Shown: one piece after another, positions 8,140 through 16,365 of the stretch
Position numbering within the stretch: position 1 is the first letter of the stretch
Layout: the number at the start of each line of letters is the position of its first letter
Source of the DNA: Candidatus Stoquefichus sp. SB1
Lineage (GTDB): Bacteria; Bacillota_I; Bacilli_A; Erysipelotrichales; Coprobacillaceae
DNA length: 64,000 nucleotides
Reading direction: 5' to 3'
Assembly: GCF_001244545.1 (NCBI RefSeq)
Contig: NZ_LN852694.1
Location: 837,747 to 901,746 of the forward strand
The notes under the pieces: generated by a model
Told to the model about the DNA's origin: nothing
Seen by the model: only the letters and a program-made list of their open reading frames with translations
Database searches by the model: none
Position numbers and translations under genes: made by a program

Positions 8140-8641
8140 GGTTATTATTATATTTTTGCTTATAGTCTTTATTGATGGACTTATCAAAAAATGTCATCTT
8201 TTTGAATTGTTTATTGACGGAGTCAAAGATGCTCTTACATTGATTAAACCAATTTTTACAACTTTGATGGCCTTTATGTTATTTGTACAATTATTAAGAA
8301 GTAGTGGATGTATTGATGTTTTAAGTGCATTATTTCAACCGATTATTCAAACCCTTCAAATTCCTATAGATATTTTTGTTTTAGGACTATTGCGTCCAAT
8401 TAGTGCAAATGCTTCGCTTTCTTTTTTATATTCTTTTTATGAAGTTTTTGGGGTTGATCATCCTTTAAGTTTATTAGCAACATTGATTCAAAGTGGAAGT
8501 GATACAACAATGTATGTTGTCGCTTTATATTTTTCTTCTATTCAAATGAAAAAAACAAGTTATGCTTTATGGGTAGGCTTATTAATGGATTTTTTATCCG
8601 TTCTTTTTGCAATCACAATATATTTAAAAATGTTTGTGTAA
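8132..8641 (+). CDS. spmB: Spore maturation protein B
   Basis: A 169-residue Gate-domain membrane protein paired with SpmA. It contains DGVKDALTLIKPIF near residue 30, LLRPISANASLSF near 88 and LIQSGSDTTMYVVALYF near 118, all typical of SpmB. ATG 8132 follows AGGGTGAT and overlaps the end of spmA. It is the third gene of the cluster, followed by rluB after 43 bases. Confidence 0.9.
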   Translation: MNKVIIIFLLIVFIDGLIKKCHLFELFIDGVKDALTLIKPIFTTLMAFMLFVQLLRSSGCIDVLSALFQPIIQTLQIPIDIFVLGLLRPISANASLSFLYSFYEVFGVDHPLSLLATLIQSGSDTTMYVVALYFSSIQMKKTSYALWVGLLMDFLSVLFAITIYLKMFV

Positions 8642-8684
8642 TTTTTAAATATGTGTATAATGAATGAAGAAAGGACGTGAGACT

Positions 8685-9428
8685 ATGGAAAGACTACAAA
8701 AAGCAATAGCAGCGAGTGGATATACATCACGCAGAAAAGCGGAAGATCTTATTCGTCAAGGGAGAGTCAAAGTCAATGGTGAAGTCGTAAGTGAGCTAGG
8801 GTTTAAGGTGAAACAAGGTGATCTTATTATGGTGGATGACAAAGCATTAGAAGGAGAAAATAAAGTTTATTATTTATTTTATAAACCTCAAGGATGCATT
8901 TGTACACTCAGTGATGAGTTGGGTCGGCCAACAGTTATTGATTATTTTAATGATGTATCAGAACGTATTTATCCAGTTGGACGTTTAGATTATGATACAA
9001 CAGGTGTTTTACTAATGAGTAATGATGGGGAGTTTGCTAATTTAATGATGCATCCTTCATCACATTTAGAAAAGGTTTATGAAGTGACAATCACTGGACT
9101 GGTAACTGGTGAAACATTAAATAAGTTAGAAAAAGGTATTTATTTGGAAGGTGTCAAAACATTACCATGTAAAATTAGAGTTGTTGGAAAAGATGTTGAA
9201 CATAAAACAACAATGTTAATGATAAAATTAGTAGAAGGTAAAAATCGTCAGGTCAAGAAAATGTTTGAATCAATGGGACATCGTGTTAAAAGATTACACC
9301 GTATTTCTGTTGGAAATATTCAATTAAAAGGATTGAGACCAGGAGAATACCGAAGATTAAAACCACAAGAAGTCAAAGAACTTAAGAATATGGCATTGGC
9401 TAAAAAACAGAACTATCATAAAAAATAA
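8685..9428 (+). CDS. rluB: 23S rRNA pseudouridine synthase, RsuA/RluB family
   Basis: A 247-residue enzyme. The N-terminal S4 RNA-binding domain (about 1-60: GYTSRRKAEDLIRQGRVKVNG) is followed by the catalytic domain, with the aspartate in GRLDYDTTGVLL near residue 105 and the late motif GKNRQVKKMF near 185. Orthologues in Bacillus (RluB) modify U2605-region positions of 23S rRNA; the specific target here is inferred. ATG 8685 is nine bases after AAAGGA. The position directly after spmB is the same as in Bacillus. A terminator follows. Confidence 0.88.
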   Translation: MERLQKAIAASGYTSRRKAEDLIRQGRVKVNGEVVSELGFKVKQGDLIMVDDKALEGENKVYYLFYKPQGCICTLSDELGRPTVIDYFNDVSERIYPVGRLDYDTTGVLLMSNDGEFANLMMHPSSHLEKVYEVTITGLVTGETLNKLEKGIYLEGVKTLPCKIRVVGKDVEHKTTMLMIKLVEGKNRQVKKMFESMGHRVKRLHRISVGNIQLKGLRPGEYRRLKPQEVKELKNMALAKKQNYHKK

Positions 9429-9435
9429 TTGTTTC

Positions 9436-9470
9436 AAAAAGGAATATCATGATAGGAATATTCCTTTTTT
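9436..9470 (+). terminator. Rho-independent terminator after rluB
   Basis: AAAAAGGAATAT (9436-9447) pairs with ATATTCCTTTTT (9458-9469) and ends in a T-tract. It closes the dacF-spmA-spmB-rluB cluster. Confidence 0.85.
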
Positions 9471-9546
9471 GTAGGAATTTGTATGATGAAGTTTATTGAA
9501 GAGAAATAAGAAGTGGTTATAATTGTAAACAAGGAGGTAAAAAAAT

Positions 9547-9759
9547 ATGCGAAGTGTAGTTTTAGATCAGGAAAAAGCAAATATGTGTGGGATTTGTGGT
9601 GCTCAGGAGCCATTTATAGAATATAAAGAGTTAGAAGACGTTCACTTTATTTGGTGCAATAAATGTCACACCATTACTTTTTTTAGACAACCTCAAAGTG
9701 ATGATAAAAAAAGAATGATTGAAAATGAAATGAATTTTTATAAATCAAGTTCAAAATAA
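9547..9759 (+). CDS. Small zinc-ribbon protein of unknown function
   Basis: A 70-residue protein with two CxxC pairs (CGIC near 14 and CNKC near 37), 20 residues apart, that should bind one zinc ion. The rest is hydrophilic. I do not recognise a named family. AAGGAGG is seven bases before the ATG. It is a single gene, closed by a terminator shared with the ferredoxin gene. Confidence 0.6.
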   Translation: MRSVVLDQEKANMCGICGAQEPFIEYKELEDVHFIWCNKCHTITFFRQPQSDDKKRMIENEMNFYKSSSK

Positions 9760-9786
9760 AAAAAGATCTCATCGCGAGATCTTTTT
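9760..9786. terminator. Bidirectional rho-independent terminator
   Basis: AAAAAGATCTC (9760-9770) pairs with GAGATCTTTTT (9776-9786). It serves the zinc-ribbon gene and the convergent ferredoxin gene. Confidence 0.85.
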
Positions 9787-9788
9787 GA

Positions 9789-9971
9789 CTATTCATTAAC
9801 GATAGCAGCAACTGGACAAGATTCCATAGCTTCTTTAGCAGAATCTTCTAATTCAGCAGGGACTTCACCAATAATGTTTTCTGCTAATCCATCACCATTT
9901 AAATCAAAAACTTCTGGACATACAGCTGTACAAGCACCGCATCCAATACAATTTTCATTAACTTTATACAT
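9789..9971 (-). CDS. Ferredoxin with one [4Fe-4S] cluster
   Basis: A 60-residue acidic ferredoxin. The cluster ligands are in CIGCGACTAVCP near the N-terminus and in the distal SCP near residue 52, the pattern of Bacillus and Thermotoga single-cluster ferredoxins. It serves as a soluble electron carrier. The start at 9971 has AGGAGG nine bases upstream; a longer start at 9992 would place residues over the ribosome binding site. Confidence 0.92.
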   Translation of the reverse strand: MYKVNENCIGCGACTAVCPEVFDLNGDGLAENIIGEVPAELEDSAKEAMESCPVAAIVNE

Positions 9972-10055
9972 TTTTTTATTCCTCCTATTCAATATACCTC
10001 TATTATAAACTAAATATAATTATTTTTAAAGATTATTTTATAATTTTTGTAGTTA

Positions 10056-10064
10056 TGTTATAAT
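10056..10064 (+). promoter_or_regulatory. Extended -10 promoter element
   Basis: TGTTATAAT is a perfect extended -10 box 19 bases before the GTG start of the acidic membrane protein gene. It probably also drives cmk and der by partial read-through. Confidence 0.6.
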
Positions 10065-10082
10065 GAGAACGGTGATGAAAAG

Positions 10083-10745
10083 GTGGAAAAGCAAACAAGA
10101 ATTAATAAATATAAAGAATTAAGAGATGAAATGAAAGAAGAAGTGGCTATTGATCATCATGTTGTGAAGTCAACAGATGAAAGTGATGATGATTTTTTAG
10201 CATTTTTACCAAAGGATGAAAAGCCAAGTATTGATGATACATTGATTGAACCACTTTCTTATGAAACACTTAAAAAAGATAATGAAGAAGTGAAGATGGC
10301 TTTAAATCAAGCAAAAGTGAATGTAGGTAAAGAACAATACAATACTCGTTTAGATATTCTTAATAAAATTAAACAGGAAGAAGACCATATTCCAACTCAT
10401 TCTTATGATGAGACAGAAGAATATACATTGCATGAAGAACCACATAAGAAGATGTCTTTGTTAGAAAAATTAGCAGCAATGTCTCCAGAAGAAGATGCTG
10501 AAGAACTCAAAAAATTTGAAGAAGATTTAACGGTTGCTGATTTAATGCATGAACAGAAGAAACATAAAAAACAAAAAACACGTTCAAAAGAAGTTGTTCA
10601 TCCAAAAGAACCTGAACCAGATATTGAAGAGGAAGACGTGGAAGAAGAAAGCAAAGTAGTCACAATTTTAAATTATGTTATTATTGTGTTTATTGTTATT
10701 TTTATCGTGTTGGCGTTTTTTATTGTTAAACAATTATTGTTTTAA
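10083..10745 (+). CDS. Acidic tail-anchored membrane protein of unknown function
   Basis: A 220-residue protein whose first 190 residues are highly charged (Glu, Asp, Lys) and probably mostly helical or disordered. A single hydrophobic segment (about 197-218) at the extreme C-terminus would anchor it with the bulk in the cytoplasm. There is no known motif. The GTG start at 10083 follows GGTGAT by six bases. It lies directly upstream of cmk, separated by a terminator-like hairpin. The place next to cmk-der suggests a housekeeping gene; its role cannot be told from sequence. Confidence 0.55.
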   Translation: MEKQTRINKYKELRDEMKEEVAIDHHVVKSTDESDDDFLAFLPKDEKPSIDDTLIEPLSYETLKKDNEEVKMALNQAKVNVGKEQYNTRLDILNKIKQEEDHIPTHSYDETEEYTLHEEPHKKMSLLEKLAAMSPEEDAEELKKFEEDLTVADLMHEQKKHKKQKTRSKEVVHPKEPEPDIEEEDVEEESKVVTILNYVIIVFIVIFIVLAFFIVKQLLF

Positions 10746-10770
10746 AACTAAGGGGTAACCTTAGTTTTTT
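10744..10770 (+). terminator. Rho-independent terminator before cmk
   Basis: AACTAAGG pairs with CCTTAGTT around GGTAA and is followed by six T. The cmk ribosome binding site starts directly after it, so it may attenuate rather than fully stop transcription into cmk. Confidence 0.75.
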
Positions 10771-10784
10771 AAGGAGGATACATA

Positions 10785-11444
10785 ATGAAAAAAATTTCAA
10801 TTGCAATTGATGGACCAGCTGCAGCAGGTAAATCAACAATTGCTAAAATGGTTGCAAAAAATTTAAATTATACTTATATTGATACCGGTGCGATGTATCG
10901 ATGCGTGGCTTATTATGCTATGAAAAATCATATTGATTTTGAAGATGAGACTGGCATTGGAGAATTATTAAAGAACATGGATATTCAAATGTTACCAGAT
11001 GGAACAGTTCATTTAAATCATGAAGATGTTACAACTTATATACGAGAAAATGAAGTTTCTATGGGAGCAAGTATTGTCTCAAAATACGCTGCAGTTAGAA
11101 CTTTCTTGGTCGATAAGCAACGTCAAATGGCTCAAGGTGGCGGTGTGATTTTAGATGGGCGTGATATTGGAACAGTTGTTTTAAAGGATGCAGAATTAAA
11201 GATTTATCAAATAGCAAGTATTGAATGTCGTGCAATGCGTAGACATAAAGAGAATATAGAAAGAGGATTAGATTCTGATTTAGAGGCTATCAAAGCCGAA
11301 ATTGCTCAGCGTGATGAGCAGGATATGAATCGTGCAATATCTCCACTTAAAAAGGCTGATGATGCAGTTGAAATTGACACATCAGATATGTCTTTAGATG
11401 AAGTTGTGGCACATGTCATGGATTTGGTTGCACAAAGAGTATAG
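10785..11444 (+). CDS. cmk: Cytidylate kinase
   Basis: A 219-residue enzyme phosphorylating CMP and dCMP with ATP. The P-loop is GPAAAGKST at about 10-18, followed by YIDTGAMYR near 33, the nucleotide-binding [10 protein letters not shown] near 125, and the lid arginines in [10 protein letters not shown]. The length is standard. AAGGAGG lies about ten bases before the ATG. der follows at once, as in Bacillus and many Firmicutes. Confidence 0.95.
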   Translation: MKKISIAIDGPAAAGKSTIAKMVAKNLNYTYIDTGAMYRCVAYYAMKNHIDFEDETGIGELLKNMDIQMLPDGTVHLNHEDVTTYIRENEVSMGASIVSKYAAVRTFLVDKQRQMAQGGGVILDGRDIGTVVLKDAELKIYQIASIECRAMRRHKENIERGLDSDLEAIKAEIAQRDEQDMNRAISPLKKADDAVEIDTSDMSLDEVVAHVMDLVAQRV

Positions 11445-11461
11445 TGAAAGGAAGTGGAAGA

Positions 11462-12769
11462 ATGATTAAAGGAGTATTAGCGATTGTTGGACGAGCGAAT
11501 GTTGGGAAATCAACTATTTTTAATCGTATTGTCGGAGAAAGGGTTTCAATTGTTGAAGATGTACCAGGAGTGACACGTGATCGTATTTATGCCAATGCCT
11601 CTTGGCTAACACGTGATTTTCGAATTATTGATACAGGTGGTATTGAAATTGAGGATGCCTCTTTTACTGAACAAATTCGTATGCAGGCAGAAATTGCAAT
11701 TGAAGAGGCAGATGTTATTTTGTTTGTTGTAAATGGTCGTGAAGGTATTACGAAAGAAGATGTGTTTGTTGCAAGAATGTTACAAAAATCAAGAAAACCA
11801 ATTGTATTAGCTGTTAATAAAATTGACGATCAGGCTTTTAAAGATAATATATATGATTTTTATAGTTTAGGTGTAGGTGAACCGATTGCAGTTTCAGGAA
11901 GTCATGGAATTGGAATTGGTGATATTTTAGATGAAATTATTAAATTAATGCCTGAAACTGAAGATGAACATGATGAAGATGAAATTCGTTTTTCAATTAT
12001 TGGTAGACCAAATGTAGGAAAATCATCTCTAACAAATGCCTTATTAGGTGAAGAACGTGTTATTGTTTCTGATATTGAAGGAACAACACGTGATGCGATT
12101 GATACGGCTTTTGAAAAAGATGGTCAAAAGTATCGTGTTATAGATACTGCTGGTATGCGTAAAAAAGGAAAAATTTATGAAAATATAGAGAAATATTCGA
12201 TTTTACGTGCTTTATCAGCCGTTGAAAAAAGTGATGTTGTTTTGGTTGTTGTTGATGGGGCTCAAGGGATTATCGAACAAGATAAACATGTTGCAGGAAA
12301 TGCTCATGAAGCAGGTAAGGCGGTCATTTTGATTGTCAATAAGTGGGATTTGGTTGAAAAAGATGAGAAAACAATGCAAAAGATGGAAAAAGAATTGCGA
12401 GAGCAATTTAAGTATTTGGATTATGCACCCATTGTTTTTGTGTCTGCTAAAGAGCATAAACGAATTGGCCAATTGTTTCCGCTCATTCAGGAAGTTTATG
12501 AAAATAATCGTAAACGTGTAACAACAAGTGTCCTTAATGATGTTTTAATTGATGCACAAGCGATGAACCCAACCACAACATTTAATGGCGGACGATTAAA
12601 AATATATTATGCTAATCAGGTGAGTATTTGTCCACCAACATTTGTTTTATTTACGAATGATCCAATGTATTTGCATTTTAGTTATAAACGTTATCTTGAA
12701 AACAGATTACGCGAAGCTTTTGGATTTGAAGGTACACCAATCCATATCATAGCAAGAAAGAGGGATTAA
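11462..12769 (+). CDS. der: Ribosome-assembly GTPase Der (EngA)
   Basis: A 435-residue GTPase with two tandem G domains and a C-terminal KH-like domain, acting in assembly of the 50S subunit. The first G domain has GRANVGKST near residue 10, DTGG near 57 and NKID near 117. The second has GRPNVGKSS near 182, DTAGM near 230 and NKWD near 293. ATG 11462 follows AAGGAAGTGG; the GTG at 11444 overlaps the cmk stop and has no separate ribosome binding site. gpsA follows after two bases. Confidence 0.96.
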   Translation: MIKGVLAIVGRANVGKSTIFNRIVGERVSIVEDVPGVTRDRIYANASWLTRDFRIIDTGGIEIEDASFTEQIRMQAEIAIEEADVILFVVNGREGITKEDVFVARMLQKSRKPIVLAVNKIDDQAFKDNIYDFYSLGVGEPIAVSGSHGIGIGDILDEIIKLMPETEDEHDEDEIRFSIIGRPNVGKSSLTNALLGEERVIVSDIEGTTRDAIDTAFEKDGQKYRVIDTAGMRKKGKIYENIEKYSILRALSAVEKSDVVLVVVDGAQGIIEQDKHVAGNAHEAGKAVILIVNKWDLVEKDEKTMQKMEKELREQFKYLDYAPIVFVSAKEHKRIGQLFPLIQEVYENNRKRVTTSVLNDVLIDAQAMNPTTTFNGGRLKIYYANQVSICPPTFVLFTNDPMYLHFSYKRYLENRLREAFGFEGTPIHIIARKRD

Positions 12770-12771
12770 AA

Positions 12772-13782
12772 ATGAGTAAAATAGCAATCTTAGGAACCGG
12801 AAGCTGGGCAACAGGCTTGGCACGTGTTCTTAATGATAATGGTCATGCTGTCATGATGTATGGAATTGATCAAAATGAGATAGATGATATTAATATTAGA
12901 CATTGTAATTATAAATATTTTAAAGAGGTTCAATTAGAAGAAAGTATTGTTGCGACTTTATCTTTACAAGAAGCAATCCAAGACGCTCAATATATTTTAA
13001 TTACTATTCCAACGCAATTTGTACGAAGTACTTTAGAAAAAGTTAAGCCTTTATTAAAAAATAAAGTCACAGTTGTCAATGCATCAAAAGGTTTTGATAT
13101 GAATACCAATATGCGTATTTCAGAAACGATTAGAAGTGTTTTCTCAAATCAGGAAATCAATCCAGTTGTTTCATTAATTGGACCTTCCCATGCAGAAGAA
13201 GTTGTTGAAAGAATTTTAACAGCTGTTTGTGCTGTATCATTAGATGAAACATTTGCTAAAGATGTTCAGCAATTATTTTCTAATCATTATTTTAGAGTTT
13301 ATACAACAACTGATGAAATTGGGGCTGAATATGGTGCAGCCTATAAAAATGTTATTGCTGTGGCATCAGGAATTGTGGCTGGATTAGGTTATGGCGATAA
13401 TACCAGAGCTGCCCTAATTACGCGTGGATTACATGAAATGTCATTATATGGAATGATTAAAGGAGCAAAAAGAGAAACCTATTTTGGATTGACAGGTATT
13501 GGTGACTTGGTTGTAACATGCTCATCAGTTCATTCACGTAATTTTCAGGCTGGATTTGAAATTGGACAAAGTAATCGTGCCATCGATTTTATGGCTCATA
13601 ATACCAAAACATGTGAAGGGGTAAGAACATGTAAAATTATTCATGATGATGTTGTGTCACATGATTATGGAATAGAGACACCAATTGTTGATGCTGTATA
13701 CAGTGTACTTTATGAAAATGCTTCACCAGAAGAAACTGTAGCATCTTTAATGATGAGAGATTTAAAAGCTGAACAATTATAA
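12772..13782 (+). CDS. gpsA: NAD(P)-dependent glycerol-3-phosphate dehydrogenase
   Basis: A 336-residue enzyme making sn-glycerol 3-phosphate for phospholipids from dihydroxyacetone phosphate. The Rossmann motif GTGSWATGLA is near the N-terminus. The substrate region includes NASKGFD near 104, GPSHAEEV near 139, AYKNVIAVASG near 191 with the catalytic lysine, and GLTGIGDLVVTC near 241. The length is standard. The der-gpsA-spoIVA-hup order is conserved in Firmicutes. Confidence 0.96.
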   Translation: MSKIAILGTGSWATGLARVLNDNGHAVMMYGIDQNEIDDINIRHCNYKYFKEVQLEESIVATLSLQEAIQDAQYILITIPTQFVRSTLEKVKPLLKNKVTVVNASKGFDMNTNMRISETIRSVFSNQEINPVVSLIGPSHAEEVVERILTAVCAVSLDETFAKDVQQLFSNHYFRVYTTTDEIGAEYGAAYKNVIAVASGIVAGLGYGDNTRAALITRGLHEMSLYGMIKGAKRETYFGLTGIGDLVVTCSSVHSRNFQAGFEIGQSNRAIDFMAHNTKTCEGVRTCKIIHDDVVSHDYGIETPIVDAVYSVLYENASPEETVASLMMRDLKAEQL

Positions 13783-13814
13783 AATAATCGCATATATTAT
13801 TTTAGGTGATCAAA

Positions 13815-14057
13815 TTGGATAAACAAGATAAGTTATTAGACAAAGTCTCAAGTAAGACCCATGTCTCAAAACAGGATATTTTATCACTTGCGAGTGATCT
13901 GCAAACAAAAGATTTGAACAATGATGAAAACATTAAAGAATTTGTTTACAAGATTTCAAAGATGACAAATAAGCAAGTGAAACCAGAACAAATGAATAAA
14001 ATTATTAATGTTATTAAGAATAATCAAATTCCTGCTGATATTGATAAATTTGTTTAG
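13815..14057 (+). CDS. spoVIF: Stage VI sporulation protein F
   Basis: An 80-residue helical protein resembling SpoVIF (YjcC), needed in Bacillus for late spore coat assembly. Matching features are the N-terminal VSSKTHVSKQDILSLASDLQ, the central KEFVYKISKM and the C-terminal IINVIKNNQIP. TTG 13815 is chosen because AGGTGAT (13804-13810) precedes it; the in-frame GTG at 13806 lies inside that ribosome binding site. It follows gpsA by 32 bases and ends at a terminator. Confidence 0.7.
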   Translation: MDKQDKLLDKVSSKTHVSKQDILSLASDLQTKDLNNDENIKEFVYKISKMTNKQVKPEQMNKIINVIKNNQIPADIDKFV

Positions 14058-14077
14058 AGTCCATCAGGACTCTTTTT
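14056..14077 (+). terminator. Rho-independent terminator after spoVIF
   Basis: GAGTCC (14057-14062) pairs with GGACTC (14067-14072) around ATCA and is followed by five T. Confidence 0.85.
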
Positions 14078-14078
14078 C

Positions 14079-14106
14079 TTGCATTTTATAAAGACTCATG
14101 TATAAT
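14079..14106 (+). promoter_or_regulatory. Sigma-A promoter of the ABC-F leader
   Basis: TTGCAT (14079-14084) and TATAAT (14101-14106) are spaced by 16 bases. Transcription should begin near 14113, giving a leader of about 185 bases before the ABC-F start codon. Confidence 0.7.
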
Positions 14107-14129
14107 ATGGATAGAAATGAGGTGGAAGG

Positions 14130-14150
14130 ATGTATACATTTTCTTGCTAA
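14130..14150 (+). CDS. Leader peptide MYTFSC of the ABC-F attenuator
   Basis: A six-codon open frame (Met-Tyr-Thr-Phe-Ser-Cys-stop) preceded by a good ribosome binding site (GAGGTGGAAGG). It sits just downstream of a strong promoter and upstream of a terminator hairpin. The coding bases GGATGT and TTCTTGC are complementary to ACATCC (14208-14213) and GCAAGAA (14196-14202). A ribosome stalled on the peptide would therefore change the folding of the leader. This is the arrangement of ribosome-mediated attenuators upstream of antibiotic-protection ABC-F genes. Confidence 0.55.
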   Translation: MYTFSC

Positions 14151-14250
14151 AACAAATGCATAATAAAGAAGAAAACAGCCTTTTTTGTTATGCTTGCAAG
14201 AAGATAGACATCCTTTAAACCATTTATACTTTTTTGTATATTCTTTTTAA

Positions 14251-14279
14251 GCGACAAGTCTATTTTCTTGTCGCTTTTA
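14251..14279 (+). terminator. Attenuator terminator upstream of the ABC-F gene
   Basis: GCGACAAG (14251-14258) pairs perfectly with CTTGTCGC (14267-14274) around an eight-base loop, followed by TTTTAT. It lies between the leader peptide and the ribosome binding site of the ABC-F gene and should stop transcription unless an alternative fold forms. I could not identify a clear competing antiterminator strand. Confidence 0.75.
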
Positions 14280-14299
14280 TTATACAAAGGAGGGGTAAG

Positions 14300-15799
14300 A
14301 TGGCACTTATACAAATTGAACATTTAAGTTTTTGTTATGAAGGAAGTTATGATTTTATTTTTGAAGATGTATCTTTTCAATTTGATACTAGCTTTAAAAC
14401 TGCCTTAATAGGGCGTAATGCAAGAGGAAAAACAACGTTTTTAAAATTGTTAATGGGAGAATATGAGTATCAAGGGACAATTCTATTGAATGAGGCTTGT
14501 GAGTATTTTCCATATCATGTCAAAGATAAACATATTTACACATTGGATTTATGTTATGAGATAGCACCAGATCATGAACAATGGCAATTTAACAAAGAAT
14601 TGAGATTACTAGGCATTGATAGTGAAGATGTTTTTTATCGTCCATTTGATACATTATCTCAAGGTGAACAAACAAAGATATTATTGGCATTGCTCTTTTT
14701 AAAAAAGCATACTTTTTTATTGATTGATGAACCTACCAATCATTTGGATCAATATTCTCGAGAAATTGTTGCACGTTATTTAAAACGTCAAACAGGATTT
14801 CTCTTGGTAAGTCATGATCGTCATTTTATTGATATGTGTTGTGATCATATTATTGCGATTAACCCTACAACAATCGAAGTTATGAATGGGAATTTTTCAA
14901 CTTGGTATTTTGAAAAACAAAAGCGAGATGAAAACGAGATGTTACAAAATGCACATCTTAAAAAAGATATTGATCGTTTAGAATCATCATGTCGTAAGAG
15001 TGCATCATGGTCAGAAAAGGTAGAAAAAACAAAAAATGGACATGGTCATCGTGAAGCTGGTGTCAAACCAGACAAAGGTTATGTTGGTCATATGGCTGCT
15101 AAAATGATGAAAAGATCTAAAAATATTGAAAAAAGAAAAAATGAACAGATTGAAAAGAAAAAAACACTTTTTAAAGATATAGAGATATTTGATGATTTGA
15201 AAATGTATCCATTCAATTATTTTCAAAAAAATTTGTTATCTTTTTCTCACTTTTCATTAAGCTATGATCAAAAATGTTTGTTTCATGATTTATCTTTTAC
15301 AATTGAGAATAAAGAGCGAGTTCTTTTAAAAGGACGAAATGGATGTGGGAAATCAAGCGTTCTAGCATTTATCCTTGGACAAGATATCCAATATTCTGGA
15401 CAGTATATGAAAGGTTCTCAGTTAAAGATAAGCTATGTACCACAAGACTGCTCACAAATTTGTGGTACATATGATGAAATGATTACACAGCAGCAAGTTG
15501 ATAAAACGTTGGTACTTACTATTTTAAAAAAATTAGGGTTTTCTCGTCTTCATTTTGAAAAAAGATTAGAACAATTGAGCGAGGGTCAAAAAAAGAAAGT
15601 GATGTTAGCACTTTCGCTTGCGACTTCAGCCCATTTATATATTTGGGATGAACCTTTAAACTATATCGATATTTTTTCAAGAATGCAAATTGAAAAATTG
15701 ATTTTAGAATATACACCTACACTTTTATTAGTCGAACATGATCAATTTTTTCAAGAAAAAATTGCGACGAAAGTGATTGATTTTGATGAACTTATTTGA
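14300..15799 (+). CDS. ABC-F ribosomal protection ATPase, Lsa/Vml type
   Basis: A 499-residue protein with two ATP-binding domains and no membrane segment. ABC-F proteins of this kind bind the ribosomal E site and dislodge antibiotics from the peptidyl transferase centre. Domain 1 has GRNARGKT as Walker A, LSQGEQ signature, LIDEPTNHLD Walker B. Domain 2 has GRNGCGKS, LSEGQKKK and IWDEPLNYID. The interdomain linker with KSASWSEKVEKTKNG and KMMKRSKN matches Lsa/VmlR proteins (lincosamide, streptogramin A, pleuromutilin). The second glycine of the first Walker A is replaced by alanine. AAGGAGGGG precedes ATG 14300. A leader-peptide attenuator upstream supports antibiotic-inducible expression. 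The resistance spectrum is inferred. Confidence 0.85.
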   Translation: MALIQIEHLSFCYEGSYDFIFEDVSFQFDTSFKTALIGRNARGKTTFLKLLMGEYEYQGTILLNEACEYFPYHVKDKHIYTLDLCYEIAPDHEQWQFNKELRLLGIDSEDVFYRPFDTLSQGEQTKILLALLFLKKHTFLLIDEPTNHLDQYSREIVARYLKRQTGFLLVSHDRHFIDMCCDHIIAINPTTIEVMNGNFSTWYFEKQKRDENEMLQNAHLKKDIDRLESSCRKSASWSEKVEKTKNGHGHREAGVKPDKGYVGHMAAKMMKRSKNIEKRKNEQIEKKKTLFKDIEIFDDLKMYPFNYFQKNLLSFSHFSLSYDQKCLFHDLSFTIENKERVLLKGRNGCGKSSVLAFILGQDIQYSGQYMKGSQLKISYVPQDCSQICGTYDEMITQQQVDKTLVLTILKKLGFSRLHFEKRLEQLSEGQKKKVMLALSLATSAHLYIWDEPLNYIDIFSRMQIEKLILEYTPTLLLVEHDQFFQEKIATKVIDFDELI

Positions 15800-15824
15800 C
15801 AAAAGAAAATGTAACCTTTACAAT
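15796..15824 (+). promoter_or_regulatory. Sigma-A promoter of the flavodoxin-like pair
   Basis: A perfect TTGACA (15796-15801), 17-base spacer and TACAAT (15819-15824), 31 bases before the ATG at 15856. Confidence 0.75.
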
Positions 15825-15855
15825 AAAGTAAGAAACATTTATGAGGGGATGAAAT

Positions 15856-16365
15856 ATGAAAAACTTAGTTGTTACAGATAAAGATATTTCAACACAATTA
15901 TTCAAAAATTCAGTTATAGTGAACTTAAATAATATCCATTATTCAGCATGTACTGGAGGTTTAGAATGTTTGAAATGTGAAGGTGCCTGCTATTTTCATG
16001 ATGATATGAGTATTATTTCAAAATGGATGAATGAGTGTCAACTTATTGTTTATATCACTAAAATAAAATATGGCTGTTTTGATATCCCATTTAAAAAGAT
16101 GCTAGAAAGACTTGTTGTTAATCATGAACCTTATTATTCAATGGTTGATGGTGAAACATGTCATCTGGGTGTGAGTCAATTGCGAAAAAAATTATTAGTT
16201 ATTGGCTATGGTGATGATGTAAGTGAGGAAGAGAAAAGGATGTTTAAAGATTTATTAGATGAATCAACATTAGGATTTTCTTATTCATCTGTTGATGCTT
16301 ACTTTTGTGAAGAATATGAATTAGAAGATACCCTTCATACATTTGGAGGTGTTGATCATGGCTAA
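15856..16365 (+). CDS. Flavodoxin-like NAD(P)H-dependent FMN reductase (WrbA/iron-sulfur flavoprotein type)
   Basis: A 169-residue protein of the flavodoxin fold. The central block has a cysteine-rich loop SACTGGLECLKCEGAC near residue 31, a D-D-M motif after it, then VYITKIKYGCFDIPFKKMLER. This corresponds to the C-x-x-C...D-D-M...K-x-x-x-D-R pattern of multimeric flavodoxins that use the cysteines in redox or cluster binding. The usual N-terminal FMN phosphate loop is short. A perfect -35/-10 promoter precedes it, and it overlaps the next gene by eight bases, so the two proteins probably work together. Confidence 0.65.
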   Translation: MKNLVVTDKDISTQLFKNSVIVNLNNIHYSACTGGLECLKCEGACYFHDDMSIISKWMNECQLIVYITKIKYGCFDIPFKKMLERLVVNHEPYYSMVDGETCHLGVSQLRKKLLVIGYGDDVSEEEKRMFKDLLDESTLGFSYSSVDAYFCEEYELEDTLHTFGGVDHG

